Positions 51,898-61,260 are shown, counted from the first letter of the stretch. The stretch is DNA of 64,000 bases from Mucilaginibacter inviolabilis (GCF_011089895.1 NZ_JAANAT010000001.1:1550001-1614000); one strand, 5' to 3'. Notes: generated by a model not told the origin, from the letters alone. Translations and numbers: made by a program.

Positions 51898-51988
51898 TTC
51901 GCATTAGGGATTGAAAACGGCATCCTTCGCCAGAAGATAAAGTGGAAAGCCCGACCGAAGGGAGTGCCATGAAGTTGATCCATAATAC

Positions 51989-52621
51989 TTAAATATCTAA
52001 AGATTTATTTTTCTGCGCTGCTTCAAAGGCCCAATTAACCACATTGCCAAGCGCATCTGAGATTGCTTTGACGCCATCTTCTGCACCCATGTCCAAATCT
52101 GCAAAATCATAGCCGTTCGCTAAGGTGTGCAGCACGGTATAGTAAATACCACCGATCAGTAATGCTGCAACGGCCCTGAAATTGATATCAGAATTTTCAA
52201 AGTGCCCGTCGGTCTTTTCTAAGATATCCTGTCCAATAGATTCACGGACATTATGTATGCTTCTCATGATATGACTGGACCCATTAAGTTCCATCAGTAT
52301 CAGGCTTTGCATCTTCGGTTCTTTACTAAAATGCTTAAAGAGCTGCTGCAATATCTCTGTAATAAACTGCTGGGCATTGCGCTCATCCAGTTCTTTTGCC
52401 ATCTTTTTCAAGTGCTCTGCGAAAAGCATCCAGTAGTCATTTTCAACAATATATGCCTCAGTAAGGTTATTCAGATTACCGAAATAGCGATAGATTAGCT
52501 TTCTGTCAACACCTGCATGCCGGGCTACTTTACTGATTCGTACGGCACCGAACCCTTTGGATTTAATGATAAAGCCAACCGCATCTATCAATTTACGCTT
52601 GGTTTGTTCTTTGTCTTTCAT
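51989..52621 (-). CDS. TetR-family transcription regulator
   Basis: 210 residues. The N-terminal helix-turn-helix (residues about 10-55, GFGAVRISKVARHAGVDRKLIYRYF) is typical; the C-terminal ligand domain is not assignable. It is the first of several regulators in the right part of the window; its target is not visible from sequence. Confidence 0.9.
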   Translation of the reverse strand: MKDKEQTKRKLIDAVGFIIKSKGFGAVRISKVARHAGVDRKLIYRYFGNLNNLTEAYIVENDYWMLFAEHLKKMAKELDERNAQQFITEILQQLFKHFSKEPKMQSLILMELNGSSHIMRSIHNVRESIGQDILEKTDGHFENSDINFRAVAALLIGGIYYTVLHTLANGYDFADLDMGAEDGVKAISDALGNVVNWAFEAAQKNKSLDI

Positions 52622-52710
52622 GATAAGGTATTAAGTTTGTTTCACATCACCGCACGATCAACATCACTGCTCTAAGCAATGGATGCGAAAAAAAAACGGA
52701 TCGCTCGGAA

Positions 52711-53169
52711 TTATATACGGATCAAAGGGCGATGCACCAGGTCAAGCACGGGCCATGGTATACTGACGACAGCCAGCATAAAAGCAACGCCGAAGTATCT
52801 CATCAAAACGTATTGCGTGTAATCATTTGTTTTACTTGATCTAAGGATAAACATCGCGCCGGAAGTAAGCAAAGGCAGCATTAGCATTGCAAGGGGATGT
52901 ATCCAATCGAAGAAGTTTGCCTCCTTATTGCCCGGCTGAGTGTGTTGCAAAAAATCATGGACCAAAGGACTGTACATATAAACAAGAATGCCAATGACCG
53001 TCGCCATGAGGATCAGGTGCTGTGTCAGCCGAGCAACCTTGATCTGGAACACCGTTGGCTGAACACCTGTGATCAGGTTATATAGCGCTCTGCCTGAAGT
53101 ATAAAGTAGCCCTCCAAGGATCAGCCATCTAAGCAGAGAATGACATAATAATATTATTTTAAATAGCAT
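52711..53169 (-). CDS. Four-helix membrane protein, copy 1
   Basis: 152 residues with four predicted membrane helices. The first helix begins LLCHSLLRWLILGGLLYTSGRALYN and corresponds to LFLHSFWRWLVLSSLVYSIYIAYRG in the protein at 57834; both also share the ends IPWPxxxLxxRPxxR. They are paralogs in one region. A conserved His and Arg-Trp in helix 1 suggest heme or metal contact, but this is inference. Function unknown. Confidence 0.7.
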   Translation of the reverse strand: MLFKIILLCHSLLRWLILGGLLYTSGRALYNLITGVQPTVFQIKVARLTQHLILMATVIGILVYMYSPLVHDFLQHTQPGNKEANFFDWIHPLAMLMLPLLTSGAMFILRSSKTNDYTQYVLMRYFGVAFMLAVVSIPWPVLDLVHRPLIRI

Positions 53170-53209
53170 GGGATTAGCAATTGATCGTTAATAAAATGGT
53201 CATCATTGT

Positions 53210-53815
53210 TTACACTAAAGTATTAGGCTGGCAGATCTTAAAACCCATGAGGCGTTTTACGTTTAAGACATTTTCCTTATTCGTCAGGCGCTCCAGTAAG
53301 GCGAAGGCAACATCCAATGCCGTAGACGGACTCCAAGAGGTGATGATGTTATCATCAATCACGATAGGCTCCATGCACAGAATGGCTCCAAGATTAACAA
53401 GGCTTTGCTGACGTAAAGGATTAAGGTTGTAAGTAGTCGCTCTTTTGCCCGTCAGCACACCGCTTTGCGCAACTGCTATCGCGCCCGTGCAGATCGAAGC
53501 GATCATTTTTTTGCTGTTATGGAAACGTTTAATCAAGCCAGATATCTCAGGGCGCAAAGCGCTTTCGAAATAGCCGAATTCCTGAAAACCGCCCGGGATG
53601 GCCAGTGCATCAAAATCATCAGGATCAAGTTCTTCGATAAGTTGATCGACAACGAGCTTTTGGCCGAATGTGCTGCCGACCTCTTTAGTGAAACCACAAG
53701 TATAAAGCTGTGTGGAATGGTCACCTTCCAGTCTATTCCATCCGATCACATCGACAAAAACGCTTGCCTCATAGAATTCAAATCCTTCGGCAAGCAGCAG
53801 CAATACTTTTTTCAT
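53210..53815 (-). CDS. DJ-1/PfpI-family protein
   Basis: 201 residues from MKKVLLLLAEGFEF at 53815; the 22 codons further upstream do not fit. The nucleophile elbow reads SICTGA with the reactive Cys, and the early Glu of AEGFEFYE fits DJ-1 (acid near the thiol). Such proteins act as glyoxalase-like or repair enzymes or as chaperones. Of the members here it is closest in layout to ThiJ/YajL types. A 4-TM protein gene lies 40 bp downstream. Confidence 0.88.
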   Translation of the reverse strand: MKKVLLLLAEGFEFYEASVFVDVIGWNRLEGDHSTQLYTCGFTKEVGSTFGQKLVVDQLIEELDPDDFDALAIPGGFQEFGYFESALRPEISGLIKRFHNSKKMIASICTGAIAVAQSGVLTGKRATTYNLNPLRQQSLVNLGAILCMEPIVIDDNIITSWSPSTALDVAFALLERLTNKENVLNVKRLMGFKICQPNTLV

Positions 53816-53899
53816 AATAAGCGCCAGTAAGCCGGGCTGACCACACCACTTAAGTAAAGCGGCAACTTCCTGCCCGTACAAAATTTGTAAAAACGAAGA

Positions 53900-53922
53900 A
53901 AGAAGGCTACATACAGCCTTCT
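53900..53922. terminator. Hairpin between NTF2-like and DJ-1 genes
   Basis: AGAAGGCT and AGCCTTCT around a 6-nt loop, with flanking A and T. A second, larger inverted repeat GGGGACAGT (53941-53949) with ACTGTCCCC (53991-53999) runs into the end of the NTF2-like gene. Confidence 0.55.
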
Positions 53923-53988
53923 TAGATCAAAGCGACGTTTGGGGACAGTACCGGAGATCTTAGCTCTCTCCGGCACTCAACATCATCA

Positions 53989-54378
53989 TTACTGTCCCCA
54001 ATAAAGGTTAAACACCTTGGACAACACTTTCCACTCACCATCAATCAACAACAAGGAAAGATAATCCGTAGAACCCACGCCGCCTTGTAAGTCTTCCAAT
54101 TCCACCAGCACGACAGCTGCCGTCTCTGTTTTATGCAGAATGCTTATATGAGCCTTTACATCCGCAGCTGCGCCATTCTCCTGGGTGAAGTCGTACAGGA
54201 ATTGCAGCTTGGTCGTTAATTGCCCGTCCGGCATGTACCCGGCCATTAGGCCTTCAGAATGAAAGGTTTGTTTTAGCTGATCGACATTACCGGTCTTTAA
54301 ACCATCAACGTAGATTTTCGCCACAGCGATTATATTATCATAATCAGCGATCGAGTTATTATTTTTTATAGCTGGCAT
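53989..54378 (-). CDS. NTF2-like (SnoaL/lumazine-binding-type) protein
   Basis: 129 residues. The cone-shaped NTF2 fold is indicated by AKIYVDGLKTGNVDQLKQTFH, AAVVLVELEDLQGGVGSTDYLSLLLIDGEWKVLSKVF. No signal peptide, in contrast to the neighbour at 54445 which shares the same domain; they are tandem duplicates with 66 bp between. Function unknown; the pocket could bind a small ligand. Confidence 0.8.
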   Translation of the reverse strand: MPAIKNNNSIADYDNIIAVAKIYVDGLKTGNVDQLKQTFHSEGLMAGYMPDGQLTTKLQFLYDFTQENGAAADVKAHISILHKTETAAVVLVELEDLQGGVGSTDYLSLLLIDGEWKVLSKVFNLYWGQ

Positions 54379-54444
54379 ATTTGAGATCTTAATTTTTGAT
54401 CGGATATAGGCCGGATGCCCGGCCGTTTTAATTGATTACTGAAA

Positions 54445-54939
54445 TTATTTAGCGTGTGACAAGTGATAGACCTTCGATATGATCTTCCATTCACCATTAA
54501 TCTTCATCAGCGATAAATAATCAGTTGAATTATGATTCGGTGAAGTATTTTTCAATTCAGCAAGAACCGAAGCTGTATTAGCGGTCTGGTGAAGAACGCT
54601 GTTTACCGAAGTTACCTTTGATAGCGCGCCATTTTTTTCGATCAGGTCATAAAGATGTTGAACACTGCCTTCAGTGATCTCATTCTCTGCCGAGAAACCG
54701 TACATGATCGCGTTTTTGTAAAAGCTTTTCTTTAACAGATCAACCCGGCCCAAGCGTAAGCCTTCTACATAGGTATCGATCACGTCCAGAATTGCTTTTT
54801 TATCAGCAGCGTCAGGTGCTGTAAGAATTTTGTGCCCCGTTGATACATATGTTTTTTTTGATGCAGACGAACCCGGTCCCTCTTTCGCCATTGCCATAGT
54901 TGAGCAAAGGCTTAATAAAACTATAAATGCTGTTCTCAT
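54445..54939 (-). CDS. Secreted NTF2-like protein
   Basis: 164 residues. A signal peptide (first about 18 residues, ending AMAKEG) directs it to the periplasm. The body (VIDTYVEGLRLGRVDLLKKSF and STDYLSLMKINGEWKIISKVYHL) is the same NTF2-like domain as in the next gene. The cytoplasmic and periplasmic pair may be paralogs with different ligands. Confidence 0.8.
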   Translation of the reverse strand: MRTAFIVLLSLCSTMAMAKEGPGSSASKKTYVSTGHKILTAPDAADKKAILDVIDTYVEGLRLGRVDLLKKSFYKNAIMYGFSAENEITEGSVQHLYDLIEKNGALSKVTSVNSVLHQTANTASVLAELKNTSPNHNSTDYLSLMKINGEWKIISKVYHLSHAK

Positions 54940-55058
54940 TATTCCTATATATTTATTACTACAAAGGAGGGCTAATTTCTACCGATCGGCTTTTCTAAAA
55001 AGTCTATAATTTTGTTCTATTTGGTTCAATTATTGGATTAGACCATTTGAGACGTCTT

Positions 55059-55934
55059 TTAGACCGCTTGTCTTAAACTAGTCGGAATCTTGCCATGGTA
55101 TTGCTTAAAAATTCTTGAAAAGTGAGATACATTCTCAAAACCTAAGGAATAGCATATTTCAGAAACAGTCATTCCCGTGGTTTCAAGCATTTCTTTGGCC
55201 TTGTTCAGTCGCTTTTCCCTTATCCAGGTGGCAGGTGGCAAATTATAGACCTGTTGAAAGTCACGCTTAAAACTGGATAGGCTCCGGCCGGATAGGTAGG
55301 CCAGGTCCTGGATCCGAACCTGTGTAGCATAATGTTGTTCGACCACCTCACGAAGGTCAGTCGGTACTTGCTGCTGCAAATGCAGTATTTGCTGAAACAT
55401 GGCCTGGCTGCAAACAGCCGTATCGTACAACAATTCCATCATTTTATGGCGAAGTTGGCTTGGCACTACCTTGGCAACATTTTTAAAATACGGCTTTAGG
55501 GACTGGGCAAATGCAAGCAGGCATTCATCCATGGGTTGAACGGAAGTAAGCACTTGGTGGACCGAATTCTGCCGGCTTATCCTGAGCTCAGTACTGGTCA
55601 GGAAAGATCTGATCAGCTCGCTTTTCAGGGAGAACATCAGGCAGTCGAATAGGTTGCTGTTTTCATGGCTTCCTGACCACTCATATTGGACCAATGTTGC
55701 CTTTTTAAGCAGTATCATTTCGTTCTTGTTAACCAGGAAAGACTGTTTGCCATACACAACCCTAAGGTTTCCCTCCAGCAAAAAAACAAGCAAATGGTCT
55801 TTCAGGTACATGGAGCCGTGTGTGTCGATATTATGAACGCATTGTTCGATCAGAGAATAACCGTCCAGTAGCAGTGTTTTGGCAGCCCAATCCAGCTTGC
55901 AACCATTAAGGGCACTAGGGTCTAGGATATTCAT
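55059..55934 (-). CDS. AraC-family transcription regulator
   Basis: 291 residues. The N-terminal sensor domain (about 1-180) has the cupin-like strands of AraC family; the C-terminal part has two HTH units with AYLSGRSLSSFKRDFQ and the signature ICYSLGFENVSHFSRIFKQYHG. It likely controls neighbouring genes such as the NTF2-like pair (same strand, downstream). Confidence 0.9.
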   Translation of the reverse strand: MNILDPSALNGCKLDWAAKTLLLDGYSLIEQCVHNIDTHGSMYLKDHLLVFLLEGNLRVVYGKQSFLVNKNEMILLKKATLVQYEWSGSHENSNLFDCLMFSLKSELIRSFLTSTELRISRQNSVHQVLTSVQPMDECLLAFAQSLKPYFKNVAKVVPSQLRHKMMELLYDTAVCSQAMFQQILHLQQQVPTDLREVVEQHYATQVRIQDLAYLSGRSLSSFKRDFQQVYNLPPATWIREKRLNKAKEMLETTGMTVSEICYSLGFENVSHFSRIFKQYHGKIPTSLRQAV

Positions 55935-55987
55935 GTTTACTATTATAATGACATATCCCGCAGCAAATCGGGAATTGCCGGGTTAGA

Positions 55988-56377
55988 TCATTTCTGTTCT
56001 GCTTCAGCGGAAGGGCGTTCTTTATCCATGATCATCTGGAGGTTTGTCCAGGCACCGCCGTTGACCGCATTTTTATACCCTCTGGCCTTTAGCAGTTCAA
56101 CGGCCTGAACACTTCTTACCCCATGGGAACAACAGGTTAAGATCGGACGTTGATGATCCAGGGTAATCGGTATGCCTTTCTCCAGCTCATCTAAGGGAAA
56201 GTTGACCGCACCTTCCAGATGTCCGCGTGAAAACTCTGCTGGTGTCCGTACATCCAGGATCACCGGATCTTTGGCAAGAATGTTTTCCATGGTGTGATCA
56301 TCTACAGATGTAGCGAACATGCGGTAAATGAAAAAAACAAATAAGGCAATGATGCCAAAAAATACAACGTATCTCAT
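55988..56377 (-). CDS. Membrane-anchored rhodanese-like protein
   Basis: 129 residues from MRYVVFFG at 56377; an upstream ATG at 56410 is less likely. One membrane helix at the N-terminus, then a single rhodanese domain with the PVILDVRTPAEF motif and the active Cys in TCCSHGVRS. It could transfer sulfane sulfur or bind metabolites. Rhodaneses of this kind are often encoded beside small membrane proteins of unknown role, as here. Confidence 0.88.
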   Translation of the reverse strand: MRYVVFFGIIALFVFFIYRMFATSVDDHTMENILAKDPVILDVRTPAEFSRGHLEGAVNFPLDELEKGIPITLDHQRPILTCCSHGVRSVQAVELLKARGYKNAVNGGAWTNLQMIMDKERPSAEAEQK

Positions 56378-56457
56378 ATTGATAATATTTAAGTTGCGCA
56401 GCCAATTCACTGATCCCAGGACTATGACCGCTTATTAGTAATAGTGTTGGTAACAGC

Positions 56458-57057
56458 TTAAGAATGTTCGACCCGTTCGATTGCTTTAATGACCAGGCTT
56501 AAGCCGTCGTTGGTATAAGGCAGCAACTTTGCGATTGCATGACCATGCTTATCCATTTTTAACAGCGACCGGTAAAGAATATTGACCATTTTCTCGGGCT
56601 CATCAAGGTATTTAAGGCGCAGTTCTTCATACTGATGCTCAAGAAAGATCAAACACAAGGCATTTTCCATGATCTGCACTTCATAATCCTGTTTTATTCT
56701 TTTTTTTAAGATGATCTCCGTTACACGGTTGATTTGGTTCTCGCCATAACGAGCTTCTCTCATTAAATCACCAGCGATCGTGGCATGATGCTGTGCCAGA
56801 TCCTTTCTCCATTTGAGATAAGCTTCCCTGCCATCCGGATAACTGTCACGGGGAATCTCCCATCTGCCGATGTGCTGGCAACGGGATGCCAGTAACAGTT
56901 CTTGACCAGAGGCCGGCTGAAGGGACAAAACCCATTCATTCAGCATCAATGCATGAGCATATTCCTGGGGATAAACCTCGTTTTTCCAGATGATCCAACG
57001 AGGATCCTTTTGATTATACCCATCAAACAGGTTAAAAGCGTGTTGTAGCTGGTTCAT
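56458..57057 (-). CDS. DUF4202 protein
   Basis: 199 residues. The DUF4202 pattern is clear: FNLFDGYNQKDPR near the start, CQHIGRWEIPRDSYP and DGREAYLKWRKDL, then LIFLEHQYEEL. It is all alpha-helical with conserved His and Asp, possibly an HD-like metal-binding site, and is encoded in many bacteria without a known role. It follows the short signal-peptide protein by 28 bp. Confidence 0.9.
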   Translation of the reverse strand: MNQLQHAFNLFDGYNQKDPRWIIWKNEVYPQEYAHALMLNEWVLSLQPASGQELLLASRCQHIGRWEIPRDSYPDGREAYLKWRKDLAQHHATIAGDLMREARYGENQINRVTEIILKKRIKQDYEVQIMENALCLIFLEHQYEELRLKYLDEPEKMVNILYRSLLKMDKHGHAIAKLLPYTNDGLSLVIKAIERVEHS

Positions 57058-57085
57058 GTGAATGCCGAATTGGGCCCTGCAGGGA

Positions 57086-57376
57086 TTAGTTAAGATTTAG
57101 TTTTTCACTGGGCACATTTAAGGCAATCCCTTTTTTACGGAATTTCCTGTACCACACAAATCCGACGATTGCGATTGCGGCATAAGGCATACAAAGCAAG
57201 TAAAGGATGCCGTTATTAAGACCTTTCGCAAGTCCTTCGTTTCCCGACTGCCTGTTTGATTCTACTGTCGCGACACATTGAGCACATTGGGCATGGGCCA
57301 CTTTAGCCGTTCCCATCATAAACATCACAAGAAAAATGCTCAGAAATTTGGTGATCTTTTTTATATAAGTTTTCAT
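57086..57376 (-). CDS. Small membrane protein with CxxC motif
   Basis: 96 residues. A signal peptide ends after AHAQ, then the mature part starts with CAQCVAT, a periplasmic CxxC, and one membrane helix follows (about 52-72) with a short basic cytoplasmic tail. Similar proteins are encoded near SCO and cytochrome oxidase genes in Bacteroidota. It may take part in copper or thiol handling, but this is inference. Confidence 0.7.
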   Translation of the reverse strand: MKTYIKKITKFLSIFLVMFMMGTAKVAHAQCAQCVATVESNRQSGNEGLAKGLNNGILYLLCMPYAAIAIVGFVWYRKFRKKGIALNVPSEKLNLN

Positions 57377-57449
57377 GGACTATAAGATTTAATTATGTTA
57401 TCAAAATATAAGTGACCGAACATTTCAGTCAAATGTCTTCCGGTGTTCG

Positions 57450-57773
57450 TTACCGGTTGGTTTCGGCAAGCCGCTCTTTTGTGATCAACCGATCTATGTA
57501 AAATGTGCCAAAGGGTATAATACAGGCAAGCAGTACCTTCCAGGTAGTTCGCTGGAACTTCCATTGCTGCTCTACACCAATGCTAAGGGTGCTAAATATG
57601 AATCCCAGAAACAGCAGACCATGAATAGGGCCGATCGCTTTAACTAATACAGGATTTCCAGCAATGTATTTAAACGGCACGGCAACACCTACGAGAAATA
57701 ACAGTGAGGTCCCTTCGAGGTAGCCTAACAGCTTCAGCCTGCCGACCCGGGTTTTTAAAAGGTTTTTAGTCAT
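57450..57773 (-). CDS. DUF3817 membrane protein, copy 1
   Basis: 107 residues with three membrane helices. The DUF3817 pattern (LGYLEGTSLLFLVGVAVPFKYIAG, GPIHGLLFLGFI, IPFGTFYIDRLI) is clear. The protein at 61261 shares it (GVSFLLLVGVAIPLK, SPFHLSLTCWF, IPFGTFFVAKLM). The biochemical role is unknown. Confidence 0.88.
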   Translation of the reverse strand: MTKNLLKTRVGRLKLLGYLEGTSLLFLVGVAVPFKYIAGNPVLVKAIGPIHGLLFLGFIFSTLSIGVEQQWKFQRTTWKVLLACIIPFGTFYIDRLITKERLAETNR

Positions 57774-57833
57774 GACAACAGATTTTAATGGATTCTTATT
57801 TGGTACAGAAGTAATTACATTTTAAGTGATAGA

Positions 57834-58301
57834 TCATAGCGTCCGCACGAACGGCCGGCTCGCCAATGGTGAGAATGGCCAAGGTATAGCGATAAAAATC
57901 ACCACTAAAGCGATCGTGAACCAGGTCAGCATCGTATCAAATTTTTCAGCATCGGTCTTCTGCCGCTTTGCCTTGGCTGATCCGATCGTAATCAGCACTA
58001 CAGCTACCATCATCATAACCAGATGGAAATAGCGAAAGAAGGTCTGCTCATTAAATAGCCTTCCGGGCGCATCCATCATCTGGAACAAGACGACCGGGCT
58101 TTGAAAGTAAATGGACATTCCCAGCAGCAGTTGTACGTGCGCAATGGTGGCTGTCCAGTGCCGCCACTGGTCCACTGAGGCGGTGTAACCTATCTTGCCG
58201 GTTTTCCCCCGGTAAGCGATGTATATGGAATAGACGAGGCTGCTTAAAACAAGCCAACGCCAGAACGAATGCAAAAAAAGTAATATTGGAAACATGATCA
58301 T
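57834..58301 (-). CDS. Four-helix membrane protein, copy 2
   Basis: 155 residues from the ATG at 58301; the ATG at 58313 lies inside an 18-bp palindrome, so the inner ATG (or 58295) is chosen. Four membrane helices; paralog of the protein at 52711 (FLHSFWRWLVLSSLVYSIYI). A conserved His-x5-Arg-Trp-Leu in helix 1 is shared with the paralog. Its promoter region holds the same palindrome as that upstream of the DUF420 gene at 63790, so both are likely controlled by the TetR at 62994. Confidence 0.7.
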   Translation of the reverse strand: MIMFPILLFLHSFWRWLVLSSLVYSIYIAYRGKTGKIGYTASVDQWRHWTATIAHVQLLLGMSIYFQSPVVLFQMMDAPGRLFNEQTFFRYFHLVMMMVAVVLITIGSAKAKRQKTDAEKFDTMLTWFTIALVVIFIAIPWPFSPLASRPFVRTL

Positions 58302-58309
58302 GAAATTTT

Positions 58310-58327
58310 GCATACCATGTAGTATGC
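58310..58327. promoter_or_regulatory. TetR-type operator, copy 1
   Basis: GCATACCATGTAGTATGC is an 18-bp inverted repeat with one mismatch per arm. It overlaps the first possible start of the 4-helix protein gene. Two related palindromes lie at 63598 and 63657. Confidence 0.65.
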
Positions 58328-58391
58328 TTTAAAGCAAAAAAATATGATACTAGTGTCCCGCATGTCTACCAAGACAACCTTCAACAGACAG

Positions 58392-58940
58392 TTACTTATC
58401 ATCGAAAGACAAAGCAAAGCAGTGAAAAGTATCGGTAGCCGTTTCAACGACCTGGTATTGTTCTGACACCGGAACGGTTTTATTCAAAACCTCTATAAAA
58501 CGCCCCCAGATGGAACCTGTCTCAGGGCCGTACCCGGAAAAGAAGGAGACCCCGTCAGTGATGCCTAACTTTGCCAGCATTTGAACAATGATGGAACCTC
58601 CCATGATGGAGCCTTCCATCACATAGAAAGCGCCCAGTGCCTGGTACACATTAGTGATCTCCGGCACATCCGGTACAGAAATCTCTGTTACGGTCTGGCC
58701 GAGACTAACCATATCGTTGGCCAGAAAGCCAGAATTTCGACGCTGTGCCTTGTCAGGCAGAATATCTTCGTTCATGTACGGCGCGATCACCTCCTCCAAC
58801 CGGGAGAAAAAGGCATAGAAATATTTTAATAAGGCTGCATAATCTTCCTTGCTTTTGATGGCCTTTAATCGGGTAACAACTATTTTTTCTAATTGCTGAT
58901 GGGCCGCAGCAGACCCATTTCTTAAAACGTCTTGTATCAT
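58392..58940 (-). CDS. Biliverdin-producing heme oxygenase
   Basis: 182 residues, all alpha-helical. The proximal heme ligand H14 is in AAHQQLE, and the distal helix carries GAFYVMEGSIMGGSIIVQML, a heme-oxygenase pattern of the bacteriophytochrome-linked (BphO) branch. It should cleave heme to biliverdin, iron and CO. No phytochrome gene is seen in the window. The CCP-type peroxidase lies just upstream (48 bp), which suggests a role in heme handling or iron release. Confidence 0.88.
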   Translation of the reverse strand: MIQDVLRNGSAAAHQQLEKIVVTRLKAIKSKEDYAALLKYFYAFFSRLEEVIAPYMNEDILPDKAQRRNSGFLANDMVSLGQTVTEISVPDVPEITNVYQALGAFYVMEGSIMGGSIIVQMLAKLGITDGVSFFSGYGPETGSIWGRFIEVLNKTVPVSEQYQVVETATDTFHCFALSFDDK

Positions 58941-58988
58941 AAGTATAAAAATTAATTAAGATCGTAACTGGTTTGACCAGCCTGTTGA

Positions 58989-60044
58989 TCATAGGTTTTG
59001 AAATCGTTTATCATTTATAAATTCTTTATCCGTGAGTGTCTTTAAAAAGGCCAATATCTGCTTCTGTTCCCGGTCATTGAGGGAAATACCTAACCTACCG
59101 TCCTTTTTCAGTTCGGGATCAAGATTAGGATTTGCTTTTACGCCATGGTGATAATGTGCCAGCACATCATTAAGGCTCGCCAGGCTTCCGTCATGCATAT
59201 AAGGCCCGCTGACCTCAACATTCCTCAAAGAAGGCACTTTGAATTTCCCTATGTCGACTCTCCGGTGGGTCAGGCTGTCCCTGCCTTTATCCGCAGAACG
59301 CATTTCCAATCCATTGTTGCGAAAACTGCGATCAGTGAATAGCGGCTCCTGGTGACATGAACTGCATTTCTCTTTAAAAAGCGTATATCCTGATCGCTCT
59401 TCTTCCGAAAAATTGCCTCCTTGTTCATTCCGAACATGTTTGTCATATTTCGAATTTGCGGAGACCATCGCAGCCATAAATTGAGCTAAGGCTTTCATCA
59501 TTTTTTTTTCCGTAATAATCGAATCGCCAAAGGCTTTTTTAAAGAGCGGCGGATACATGGGTAGTTCCTGAAGCCTCGCACTCATCTGGTTCATTTCGTT
59601 GGCCATTTCACAGGGATTGGTTACCGCATTATGCGAGGTCAGGTCCAATTGGTCCAGGCGTCCGTCCCACATAAACTCCTGTTGCCAGGCCAGGTTGAAT
59701 AAAACAGGGGCATTCCGGGTGCCTGTACACCCTTTTATGCCCCGACTGAGCGGCCGCTCAAAATTTGCAAATGCTGCATTTGCCTGATGGCACGACCCGC
59801 AGGAGATCGATTGATCAAGCGATAGCTGACGGTCGTAAAACAAGATTCGCCCGAGCTTAAAGCCGGCTGGTGTCAGCTTATTGCCTTTAAGATCATAGAC
59901 CGGGTTAGGAAAATTGGAAGGCACTTTAAGTTCAATATTTTCCTCTTTAGCATCAAAATTAACTTGGGCCGGCTTGAGATTATACGCAAAGTAGCCGATG
60001 ATCACATTGATCAATACGATGATGATGATTAATTTTTTCTTCAT
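58989..60044 (-). CDS. Di-heme cytochrome c peroxidase (CCP/MauG)
   Basis: 351 residues from MKKKLIIIIV at 60044. An N-terminal anchor helix, then two CxxCH heme sites (CGSCHQ and CSSCHQ), with the family segments FANFERPLSRG and VSGPYMHDGS. It reduces hydrogen peroxide in the periplasm with electrons from the respiratory chain. It is 72 bp after the SCO gene on the same strand, so it fits the same cluster. Confidence 0.93.
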   Translation of the reverse strand: MKKKLIIIIVLINVIIGYFAYNLKPAQVNFDAKEENIELKVPSNFPNPVYDLKGNKLTPAGFKLGRILFYDRQLSLDQSISCGSCHQANAAFANFERPLSRGIKGCTGTRNAPVLFNLAWQQEFMWDGRLDQLDLTSHNAVTNPCEMANEMNQMSARLQELPMYPPLFKKAFGDSIITEKKMMKALAQFMAAMVSANSKYDKHVRNEQGGNFSEEERSGYTLFKEKCSSCHQEPLFTDRSFRNNGLEMRSADKGRDSLTHRRVDIGKFKVPSLRNVEVSGPYMHDGSLASLNDVLAHYHHGVKANPNLDPELKKDGRLGISLNDREQKQILAFLKTLTDKEFINDKRFQNL

Positions 60045-60116
60045 TAAGTTCCTGTGCAGAGTACACAATCACGGGCAGGTGCTAATCTTGTCGGCAGGCT
60101 GCAGGACGCTGATCAT

Positions 60117-60758
60117 TTACTTTTTTTCTTCTGCAATTAAAATGTCCATATCGTTCAATAGTTGATCAACCTGTTTCGAATCAGTTCCGTCGTAGGCACC
60201 TCTTACTCGTTTTTCTTTGTCTACGAGCACGAGATAACCCTGGTGTACATAACCACCGGGTGCTTTGCCGTCCTCGCCAACAGAAACAAGGTAATTTTGC
60301 TTAGCAAGCGTATAAACGCTGTCTTTGGTACCACGCACGAATTGCCATTGCGATCCATCAACACCTAATTTCTGTGCATATTTTTTCAAGACATGAGGAA
60401 CATCATATTTGTAATCTATGGTATGAGAAAGCAGCATGACCTGGTCGTTTCCTTTATATTTTTCATATACTTTCATCAGGTTGCGGTGCATTACGGGGCA
60501 AATGGAAGGACAAGAAGTAAAAAAGAAATCAGCTACATAGATCTTACCATCGAAATTATGGTTGGAAATAAAAGTGCTGTCCTGGTTGATAAACCTGAAC
60601 GCGGGAATGGTCTGGTATACGGTATCGATAATTTTATTACCGTCGACTATACGTTCGACCGGTTCGTGTGGACCATAAATTGGAAGCGTTTTAGGCTTTC
60701 CTTTACATGCGGAAAGGGCGATCGTCATGGCGACGCAAAACCATATTTTATTCATCAT
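60117..60758 (-). CDS. SCO-family protein
   Basis: 213 residues. An N-terminal lipoprotein-like signal with Cys (LSACKGK) is followed by a thioredoxin-like domain with the copper-binding CxxxC motif TSCPSICPVMHRN and the later conserved His (LLSHTIDYK). It delivers copper to, or reduces, the CuA site of cytochrome c oxidase. It is encoded with the DUF3817 and lipoprotein genes, and DUF420 lies nearby, a combination often seen beside oxidase assembly. Confidence 0.94.
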   Translation of the reverse strand: MMNKIWFCVAMTIALSACKGKPKTLPIYGPHEPVERIVDGNKIIDTVYQTIPAFRFINQDSTFISNHNFDGKIYVADFFFTSCPSICPVMHRNLMKVYEKYKGNDQVMLLSHTIDYKYDVPHVLKKYAQKLGVDGSQWQFVRGTKDSVYTLAKQNYLVSVGEDGKAPGGYVHQGYLVLVDKEKRVRGAYDGTDSKQVDQLLNDMDILIAEEKK

Positions 60759-60772
60759 CGATCAACTGTTTC

Positions 60773-61237
60773 TTAATTATCAATTGTGTTTATAGGAGGA
60801 ATATGGAGCTTTTGAAATAAGCCTTTAGCTTCAGAAATAGCATTGTTATATAAGCCGTCAAGCTTATTCAATTTATCAGCCTCTGCTTGATAATAAGCAT
60901 TGGTCGCTTCCGGAGAGTTTCCTATATAATCCGCCTTGTATTGATGCATCCAATCTTCCATGGTCTCGTCAGCTTTGATTAATAATGCTTTGATCGCTTT
61001 TATCTGTTGAACAGATTTAAGACTGTCTATTTCGGGATTAATAGCAGTAGAGTGGATTAATTGTAAAGTGTCCAATTGCATTTTGATCGACATGGCTACC
61101 TCTCCCTTCTGCATTAACTCATCATGTTTAGAAAGAACGTATTGCTTCGGATCAGGCTCACTCTTTGGTCCGCTGCAAGAAAATGCCAGGCCAAGCAACA
61201 CCATGGATACCAAGTAGTATGTTTTTAGTCTGTTCAT
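60773..61237 (-). CDS. Lipoprotein of SCO cluster
   Basis: 154 residues. The lipobox LAFSC places the acylated Cys near residue 21. The mature part is helical with heptad-like repeats (DELMQKGEVAMSIKMQLDTL and AIKALLIKADETMEDWMHQY), and it ends 14 bp before the SCO start. Similar short coiled-coil lipoproteins beside SCO genes are found in Bacteroidota; their role is unknown. Confidence 0.75.
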   Translation of the reverse strand: MNRLKTYYLVSMVLLGLAFSCSGPKSEPDPKQYVLSKHDELMQKGEVAMSIKMQLDTLQLIHSTAINPEIDSLKSVQQIKAIKALLIKADETMEDWMHQYKADYIGNSPEATNAYYQAEADKLNKLDGLYNNAISEAKGLFQKLHIPPINTIDN

Positions 61238-61260
61238 TAGATATTTATATAATTTTTCAT